A stretch of 64,000 bases of DNA from Chondrilla cf. caribensis (taxonomy: Eukaryota; Porifera; Demospongiae; Chondrillida; Chondrillidae), in assembly GCA_964020155.1 (NCBI GenBank), contig OZ026564.1, forward strand, positions 3,401,223-3,465,222. The letters run 5' to 3'. Shown in pieces: positions 56,939 through 64,000 of the stretch (its first letter is position 1; each line of letters opens with the position of its first letter). The notes beneath the pieces are model-generated. The model made no database searches, was not told where the DNA came from, and saw only the letters and a list, made by a program, of their open reading frames with translations. Position numbers and translations under genes: made by a program.

Positions 56939-57749
56939 GTTTTCTCATGCCATCATGATGATCTAGGGTCTCTGTACTTCTATTATATTCTACATCATAC
57001 TGGCTTGGGAGAGACTGGTTAGATGGTACAAGAAGACATTCCTCAGGAAAATGACTATGTAATTCGTACTGGCTAACTCCTCCTCAAGGAATGTACAGTC
57101 ATTGAACAAGCCATTTATTAGTACTTCCAGGCTGAACCTAGTAATATAGTGGAGGAGGAATTACATCTGAGATTGATGTATCCCTCATTATCTTTGTCAT
57201 TGTGTTGTTGTCATAACAGTTGTTCATTTTATGTATTTCACGTGTTGATGACAACATCTGCAGCAAATGTGGCAGTTTGAACGTGCTTTGAGCTGATGCA
57301 AGAGATATTAGGCAAAGTTGAATGGTGTATATATGTGCAGTACAAGCATAATATCCACTCTTCTTCATTGTTCTGTTTTAAAATTCAATGAATATACGAA
57401 TGTGGCTGCAGTGTGTAGTATATGAGTAAAATTAATGTAGCTCCAGTGTACAAGGCGCGCGTTATTGCACAATCATGTAATAAAATGGCGAAAATACCTA
57501 CATAATTCCTCCCTATACGATATTATGAAATTGTGTAAAATGTGTATCCGGTATTTAGAATCCATGCATGCAGAATATAGTGTATATATTAGTTTTAATT
57601 GGAATGAAGGTAGGAGTATGATAGATTTGTCCTAATTTACATTGTTATTAAATTCTGATGTATACGAAGTGTTGGCGTTCATTGAATGTGTATTATCATA
57701 AACACTTAATACATAGAACCTAATAACTCGAACTCACCACTACAGTTAC
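56939..57749. other. Unannotated stretch
   Basis: No repeat or transposon ends seen. A minus-strand frame at 57138-57368 stays open, but no reliable start or splice sites support it. Confidence 0.25.
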
Positions 57750-57863
57750 CTGTGTCCATGCCTGATCGCAAACCGGGAGCTCAAAGGTAGTGGTTGGATG
57801 ATCATGGTTGTAGCAACTGCTCATGTTTTGAATAAATTTCCGTCTAGCTATCCGAATAACAAC
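57750..57863 (-). CDS. Probable internal exon of an unknown gene
   Basis: On the minus strand 114 bp lie between CATAAACAG and GTAACTG. It reads 38 codons in phase 0 at both ends: VVIRIARRKFIQNMSSCYNH and, further on, TTTFELPVCDQAWTQ. Canonical splice signals and an open, low-bias frame make it the best of the minus-strand candidates. I do not recognise the family, and neighbouring exons were not found because a palindrome lies on one side. Confidence 0.4.
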
Positions 57864-57891
57864 CTGTTTATGAACAAAGTAAGCTTGTTTT

Positions 57892-58177
57892 GGGGAGTTA
57901 GTAAAACGCGGAATACGGAATACGGAATACGGAATACGGAACATGGAATACGGAATAAGGAAAGCGCGGATTACAGAGATAAAACAGGCTATTCGTTTTT
58001 CCTTTCACGTTAAGATACAAAATGAAGCACAAATTTTCTTTTCTCCCAGAAAAATAGGATTAAACGACGTTTGGAGAAGAAATCGATCGTAACGCCGTAC
58101 GGGAGTGAAGATGTTACTATAAATAGTAACGGTATAGACCAGCATGAATATCGTTAGGATGCCGTGAATATTGTTAG

Positions 58178-58234
<57 letters not shown>

Positions 58235-58586
58235 ATGAGAGCACGCCTCACAACGCAAAGCAGCTATGGAATACAATGCAACAGCTGCAAATTGCATGAC
58301 ATCACCAGAGTAATGTCCATAACGAGGGAAATCTATTTTTGGTATTCAAGAATAGCGCTATGATCAAATATTTCACCAGCAATCTGTGGCTATTAATCTT
58401 TTCACTGTCATCAAAAGAGAAAGGAAAGGAAGCTCTTTTTTCTGTCTTTGTAGCTATCAATGTCGATTCACCTTGATTTCTTTTGCAAAGGTCCATTTCT
58501 GCATCTAACCATGTGCTGGTGATGTCATGCAATTTGCAGCTGTTGCATTGTATTCCATAGCTGCTTTGCGTTGTGAGACGTGCTCT

Positions 58587-58652
<66 letters not shown>

Positions 58653-58923
58653 CTAACAATATTCACGTGGTATTCATCCTAACGATATTCATGCTGGTCT
58701 CTGCCGTTACTATTTATAGTAACATCTTCACTCCCGTACGGCGTTACGATCGATTTCTTCTCCAAACGTCGTTCAATTCTATTTTCTGGGAGAAAAGAAA
58801 ATTTGTGCTTCATTTTGGTATCCTAACGTGAAAGGAAAAACGAATAGCCTGTTTTATCTCTGTAATCCGCGCTTTCCTTATTCCGTATTCCGTATTCCGT
58901 ATTCCGCGTTTTACTAACTCCCC
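57892..58923. repeat. Long palindrome, about 417-bp arms
   Basis: 57892-58308 is the inverse of 58516-58923, both ending in GGGGAGTTAGTAAAACGCGG. Arms include matched GAATACG repeats and matched GT (58181-58226) and CA (58591-58649) tracts; the centre is 207 bp. The minus strand of the centre holds an open frame (MDLCKRNQGESTLIATKTEK and on), of uncertain meaning. It could be a foldback-type element or an inverted duplication. Confidence 0.85.
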
Positions 58924-59156
58924 TTGTTTTGTGTCTGTAACAATAGCCCAAATTCGGGTTTTTGTTAACTCCCCAAATTTGGGTTTTTATGCATACCAAA
59001 GAGTTGTGTGTTTACTGTTAAGTTTAAAAACAGTTTACATAAAATTACAGTGAAACAGTAAATATAGTTGAGGACTGTTAAAACAGGATTTAACAACATA
59101 TTTCGGAACATGTTTTATATAAACAACAGCCTTGCACAGTTTCAGTTTCAAGGCTG
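58924..59156. other. Short unique stretch
   Basis: AAATTCGGGTTTTTGTTAACTCC-like sequence is repeated twice in the first 70 bp; otherwise nothing recognised. Confidence 0.3.
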
Positions 59157-59765
59157 TTAGTATTGTGTGTACAGGTACCTCAGGTTGGTGATAATGTGTG
59201 TACATGTACCTCAGGTTGGTGATATTGTGTGTACATGTACCTCAGGTTGGTAGTATTGTGTGTACATGTACCTCAGGTTGGTAGTATTGTGTGTACATGT
59301 ACCTCAGGTGAGTAGTATTGTGTGTACATGTACCTCAGGTTGGTAGTATTGTGTGTACATGTACCTCAGGTTGGTAGTATTGTGTGTACACGTACCTCAG
59401 GTGAGTAGTATTGTGTGTACATGTACCTCAGGTTGGTAGTATTGTGTGTACATGTACCTCAGGTTGGTAGTATTGTGTGTACACGTACCTCAGGTGAGTA
59501 GTATTGTGTGTACATGTACCTCAGGTTGGTAGTATTGTGTGTACACGTACCTCAGGTTGGTAGTATTGTGTGTACATGTACCTCAGGTTGGTAGTGTATA
59601 GTGTGTACATGTACCTCAGGTTGGTGATAGTGTGTGTACATGTACCTCAGGTTGGTGATATTGTGTGTACATGTACCTCAGGTTGGTGATATTGTGTGTA
59701 CATGTACCTCAGGTTGGTGATATTGTGTGTACATGTACCTCAGGTTGGTAGTATTGTGCGTACAT
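59157..59765. repeat. 31-bp minisatellite, about 19-20 units
   Basis: Units TTGTGTGTACATGTACCTCA + GGTTGGTAGTA, with variants GGTGAGTAG and CACGTAC. Each unit contains the palindrome GTACATGTAC. Confidence 0.9.
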
Positions 59766-59959
59766 GTATTAGCCTGTTCAATGTTATCAAAGTTTTTATT
59801 ATTCGTATAAAACAGAATTTATGATCACTAGTTTGTTGAAGTATATCCACTTACTAAGAATATTGTATGTGCGTACATCTACTACATAAAGGATGATTGT
59901 GAGATCATATGATTTTTAGTATGGAAATATAATAAATGCATACCAAAGTAGTCTCGTTC

Positions 59960-60475
59960 CCGTCTGTACCGAACTCACACCTCACCAACTGAGCACACAA
60001 CACAACAGACTCCCCTGGGTGACCAGGACATGAATAGTTGCCTTGCTTTAGCATTCATCCTCCCACACTCACCTCCTCCATGGACACCCACATGCTTGGC
60101 ATTCATGACAATGCTAGCAATCAGCCCTTATGGTCAGCGTGTATATATGTAACACATAAGAGAGTCCGTATAGGATGTTCTCGTGCACTCTGTAAATCCA
60201 GAACTTAAGGTTTTGACATGCTGCTATTATTAAAGGTGTAGATACAAATTTGGCTATTTTGGAAATAACAATTCAGGCTTGAAAAAATGGGATCTGCATC
60301 AACATTACACAGGCTTCAAAATGTGATCTTTGAAATACTTTGAATGGTTACCAATGAATACCAGTGTGGTTGTCATGTTAAAAAATAAAAGACGATAATA
60401 ATGAAATTCATACTGTAGGGATATTATTAATGATATTCATACAGATTTTAGTAATATTCATTGGGAGGGATGTCT
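59960..60475. repeat. Duplicated block R', upstream of D3
   Basis: Inverse of 55770-56250 (CACACCTCACCAACTGAGCA to GGATGTCTGTACG) and direct repeat of 51826-52160. It ends about 105 bp before the D3 start. Confidence 0.7.
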
Positions 60476-60580
60476 GTACGTGACCTACTGTGTGGTCGGC
60501 AGAATCTTGGCAGAGAAGAAATACTTCCACAGACATCGATCAGTTTGAGAACGACTTTTAGAAACCACTACCACGTAGAC

Positions 60581-61606
60581 ATGGATGAAGTTGGGAACAT
60601 CTCTGGGAATGTTACAATTGCATTTCCCTTTGCTAGTGTTTTTGGAGTACAGGAATACACTGCCATGGTGACCGTTCTACTTGTACTTCTTGTTTCTCCT
60701 CAACTGTTCCTCTCAATCATCACCATAGCTGGGCTGTGTGCTGGGAAGGACTTTAAGAAGATAAAGGTTCAGCGTAACTTAATGATCGCCATCACAGCAA
60801 TGGGCTTTATTTCAAGTATCACTGTGGTGATGCTTGCCATTGCCGAGTATCTCTTCCTAAACCACCACAAGGAGGCTGGTGTAGTATTCTGTCACGGCTC
60901 ATACCTATTCAGGCATATTGACTACGGCCTGAGAGATATTTTTATGGTATTTTTTTCCTTCTCCGTCTTCATTGTAATCAAACATGGACAGAGTAAACTC
61001 AGGAGCATCTACATTAACATAGCATTGTTCATATTGATATCAATTGTTCTTTTCCTCGGTATCATATATGTAGTTCCATGGGCAATTAGTTTTTCCTTTC
61101 CATTGGATGGAGTGTTCTGCTTTCCACTGATATCCAAAGGAGGACTTGCGGGTGCCATCCTCACCCTGGTCCTCATCAACATCCCCGAGCGTATCTGTTC
61201 ACTGGGAATTGTCTTCGCTATTATTGTGTTTGTGAAGAAGCACAGTACTGCACTGGCTGAAAACGAAAAACTCAAAAGGGCTATAGTCAAGTTTGTAGCT
61301 ATGATAGTAATTTTGAATGCAATAATTGTAGTTGGAATTATCTTGCCAATTGTGATTTCATGGATAGCGGCAGTTGATGTGGCCACTTCTGTTGTGTTCT
61401 TGCACCTGCTTTTTTTCCTCCTACCAAGCACACCAGCCATAGCCATCCCATTGATGATGATTGCTGTGTTTAAATCACTCCGTGTGGCCATCAAGACAAC
61501 ATTTTTCACATGGTGTTATGGCAATTGCAATGCAATTATGAAAAGGAAGAAAATTACCCTCTCCAGCTCTGGAGCCCTGGGGATAGCATTGACCCGGGAG
61601 GCATGA
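60581..61606 (+). CDS. 7TM receptor, subgroup D copy 3 (D3), 341 aa
   Basis: N-terminus MDEVGNISGNVTIAFPFASV (two sequons), then VFGVQEYTAMV and LLVSPQLFL in TM1. Body as D2: LFRHIDYGLRDI, IKHGQSKLRS, loop 2 CFPLISKGGLAG, LAENEKLKRA, TM7 IAIPLMMIAVFKSLR. PWAISFSF before loop 2 and the tail WCYGNCNAIMKRKK distinguish it. It is the last receptor of the array in this window. Confidence 0.85.
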   Translation: MDEVGNISGNVTIAFPFASVFGVQEYTAMVTVLLVLLVSPQLFLSIITIAGLCAGKDFKKIKVQRNLMIAITAMGFISSITVVMLAIAEYLFLNHHKEAGVVFCHGSYLFRHIDYGLRDIFMVFFSFSVFIVIKHGQSKLRSIYINIALFILISIVLFLGIIYVVPWAISFSFPLDGVFCFPLISKGGLAGAILTLVLINIPERICSLGIVFAIIVFVKKHSTALAENEKLKRAIVKFVAMIVILNAIIVVGIILPIVISWIAAVDVATSVVFLHLLFFLLPSTPAIAIPLMMIAVFKSLRVAIKTTFFTWCYGNCNAIMKRKKITLSSSGALGIALTREA

Positions 61607-62877
61607 CTGTCATGGATCACTGCAGAATTCAGTGTGCATTTTGATCAAAAATGTCAATAAATTAATTTCATTAATAATTTACATAGATATCAAATTCAAG
61701 TATTATCCAATTTCTACTTGTATTTAACACACTTACCCTATATATTATATTAATTTTGTTCATTGTATATACACACATAATAGTGTTGTTACCATGCGTA
61801 TGTTGAAAGGGATTAATTTTATAAATATTGCTGTCAGTGTTTAACTCAAAGAATACATTGTAATATGACTAACTGTATGTAAAAATGAAATTAAACTCAG
61901 GTTTACTAATTTTTTTACTGAATGGTATTAATTCTATAATAATCATGTTTCACCATAGACACTCTAGGAGAGAATTCTGTGAAAGTTCCTGGACCAGGCA
62001 TATATATTGTCTGGCGTAGCCAACCCTTGATCCACCATTTTATTTGTTGGGGCGAAAAGGGTCTGGCACATAACTATGCAGTTAGAGTGAAATGTCCAAG
62101 AATTTGCCAGACACCATGAATAACATAAAATGCCTATGAATATAATTACCTGATAATGAATGTCATAATAATCACTTGACCAAGAACCTTGCGATGTCAT
62201 GCAAGTACGTACGAACAGAATGACCGATGACTGTTTTCAACGCCGGCTGAAACATCGAAAGCATACGGCAAAGTAGCAGTGATGTATTTGTTTTCAAATC
62301 CTGTCCGCAAAAGACAGAAAATGTTCTTATGCCCGATAATTCTCATTATAGAAGCTTAGTGTTTCTCCTTAGGTGACTCGTGACCGGTGTTGAGTTTCCT
62401 AAAAGCCTCTAGAACGACCTGTGAACACTTTTGCGACCGACAGCAATATCGTTGTTAATAATATGCAAATTTTATGCACGAAAGTCGACTTCGCCTATTT
62501 TGCACAAAATGAGTAATATACAAATTACCCCAGACCCTTTCTCCGCCCCAACATAATAAAATGGCAGATCAAGGGTTGGCTACGCCAGACTATCATATAT
62601 AGTAACTCTGGGAAATGTAGCCGTTCTATTATCTATTACCCACTTCTGAACAAAGTCGCTAGAGACTTATGCTAACTCTCTGTATATATACTCATGCATT
62701 CAGAATGCTTCCTCTCGCAAGCAATTGCATCATCCCATACATACAGGTGAAAGGTTAAACAAACTACTGTTGCTTATCACATGCCAATCCTGCTGAATCA
62801 TGCATGAGTGATGTCAGGGGAATTCCACGGGCAAGCTCAGTGTACTGTACTAGTACTTGTGGAGTGAATTTGTGCGA
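61607..62877. other. Spacer between D3 and the CARD-like gene
   Basis: No gene. Stretches at about 61960-61998 and 62602-62670 match 49110-49222 (GAGAATTCTGTGAAGGTTCC and on), split here by the transposon at 62007. Confidence 0.5.
62007..62593. mobile_element. DNA transposon with about 57-bp inverted ends
   Basis: Ends GTCTGGCGTAGCCAACCCTT and inverse continue for nearly 60 bp (AAATGG, GTTGGGGCG, GGGTCTGG). CATATATA lies on both sides (61999-62006, 62594-62601), a candidate 8-bp duplication. Long ends could indicate a Mutator-like or other superfamily. No transposase frame. Confidence 0.7.
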
Positions 62878-64000
62878 ATGGATCGATTTACCTACTCGGA
62901 TGGCCACAATCACTATTCCAACTTTAAAGTGAGACTCACTGGAGCTTTATTTCGGCTCAGAGTTATAATTTATTTTTATCCCCACTTGTTAGGCTGAGTA
63001 TTCACCCAATAAACTTGAAACATAGTCTTAAGGGTTCCTTTTTCATGTTTCAGGTACTCTCTAGTATGACATTAAACCCATTAAGTGAAGGTGGTGTGTA
63101 ATAAGATGGGGTTGACTTCCTGTTATATGTTCGATTTAATACCTTGTGTAATTATTGGATTCAATAAAATAAATTAACTAATTTTCTGATTGATTAATCA
63201 TACCAGCACAAGAAAATAGTACCTTTACTTAATATTTCCTATTTAGCTGACTATACAGTAACATTTATATTCATTTCAATCAATAATGCACACACTGTTA
63301 AGTTAAATGACTTCAACGTTTATTCTATCATTACACATTTTAGGGCCTAATCACTGGAAGTGAGGCCATCAAGAGAACATTCAGTTTGCAGGAGGATAAT
63401 CTCGATGTTACCCAAATCTTGGGTCTACTGTATGAGAATAACCTTATCAATCGTCAGTTACGGCAAGACATTGAAAACGAGACCAGTCCACTACAGAAGA
63501 GACGACTTCTTCTGAACCAGTTGGAGAAACTTGACGACCAAAAACTGCTTGTGTATTGCGAAGTGCTTGAAAAAAGCTATGAGAAGGATATCAACTGTTG
63601 GCATAAGAAAATTGCTGAGGAAATCAAGTCCAAACTTACCAGTTATACAGAGGAGGCTTTTCGTATGCTCAATCATCTCTACATGACATACAGCACTACA
63701 CACCACGGTGACCATCAATTTGCAACTTCAAAACCGTTGAGTAGTTTTTGTCTCCCGCCTCGCATAGGCCATTCTGGTGCTCTGAAATCGCACTATTTCT
63801 CAGAATTCTTTCGAAAGTTTTGGGATCTACACAGTACTGATGTACAAAAATCCATGACTTTAGTGTCTGAGTTGCAATATCTTGACATCCCACCTGATCT
63901 GAAGGCAGGCTTGATGCAAGCTGGGGCAGGATTCGAGAGGGAGTCTATACCACTTCTCCAGCATGCCCTGGCTATTAGCAAACAAGCAGAAAATACACCT
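62878..64000 (+). CDS. CARD-like (death-fold) protein, first two exons, partial
   Basis: Exon 1 is 62878-62928 (ATG, 17 codons, MDRFTYSDGHNHYSNFK), then donor GTGAGA. The intron is 415 bp, with acceptor CACATTTTAG. Exon 2 runs from 63344 in phase 0 and is open for 219 codons to the window end. An in-frame TAG upstream of the ATG and another just before exon 2 fix both boundaries. Residues about 20-96 have the helix pattern of a CARD (LGLLYENNLINRQLRQDIEN, QKRRLLLNQLEKLDDQKLL). The rest (SEFFRKFWDLHSTDVQKSMT and on) is not recognised. CARD proteins usually act in apoptosis or innate immune signalling in the cytosol; whether this one does is inference. Confidence 0.6.

Noticed and set aside
56723..57022. 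His/Thr and Cys/Val repeat frames over CA tracts
   Set aside because: Simple translation of dinucleotide repeats.

Overview
The window is eukaryotic and almost certainly from a marine invertebrate animal. A demosponge or another early-branching metazoan is my best guess. The reasons are AT-rich DNA, intronless tandem seven-transmembrane (7TM) receptor genes, numerous non-autonomous DNA transposons with target-site duplications, CA and longer tandem repeats, and at the right edge the start of a spliced gene with a CARD-like (death-fold) domain. The species cannot be fixed from the sequence alone.

The dominant content, from 1 to about 61.6 kb, is one tandem array of G-protein-coupled-receptor-like genes, all on the + strand. 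Fifteen copies read as uninterrupted single-exon genes of about 341-345 residues (the first is cut by the window edge), and about ten are broken or partial. I sort them by sequence: subgroup C (1-906; pseudogene 21058), A (3263, 9657, 16038, 26400), B (6387, 12764, 19144), B-head/A-tail chimeras (30446, 33992), E (36358, 42171; truncated 39090) and D (45763, 52261, 60581; truncated 41455). All have a short N-terminus with N-glycosylation sequons, seven hydrophobic segments, the Cys pair typical of class A receptors (top of TM3 and second extracellular loop), a degenerate NPxxY-like motif in TM7, a helix-8-like segment with Cys, and a Ser/Thr-rich tail. No DRY motif is visible. Ligands are unknown.

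Layout: 1-20.5 kb holds a C-A-B unit repeated about every 6.38 kb, very recently duplicated in part (about 5.65-9.6 kb versus 12.03-16.0 kb). 21-26 kb holds a C pseudogene and spacer colonised by Tigger/pogo-like and hAT-like elements. 26.4-35 kb holds A4 and the two chimeras. 35-45 kb holds subgroup E, a 36-bp minisatellite present in opposite orientations on either side of one gene, truncated N-terminal modules, and a 4.3-kb block duplication. 45.7-61.6 kb holds three D receptors separated by inverted blocks, microsatellites, a 417-bp-arm palindrome, a 31-bp minisatellite and a few possible minus-strand exons of an unresolved gene. 62.9-64 kb holds the first two exons of a CARD-like gene.

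The A, B and chimeric genes share an upstream element about 190-270 bp before the start codon and a TATA-like box about 115-140 bp before it. The first 150 or so coding bases are nearly identical across otherwise divergent receptors, whereas extracellular loop 2 differs strongly. Together this looks like a receptor family diversified by duplication and gene conversion, possibly chemosensory; that function is an inference.
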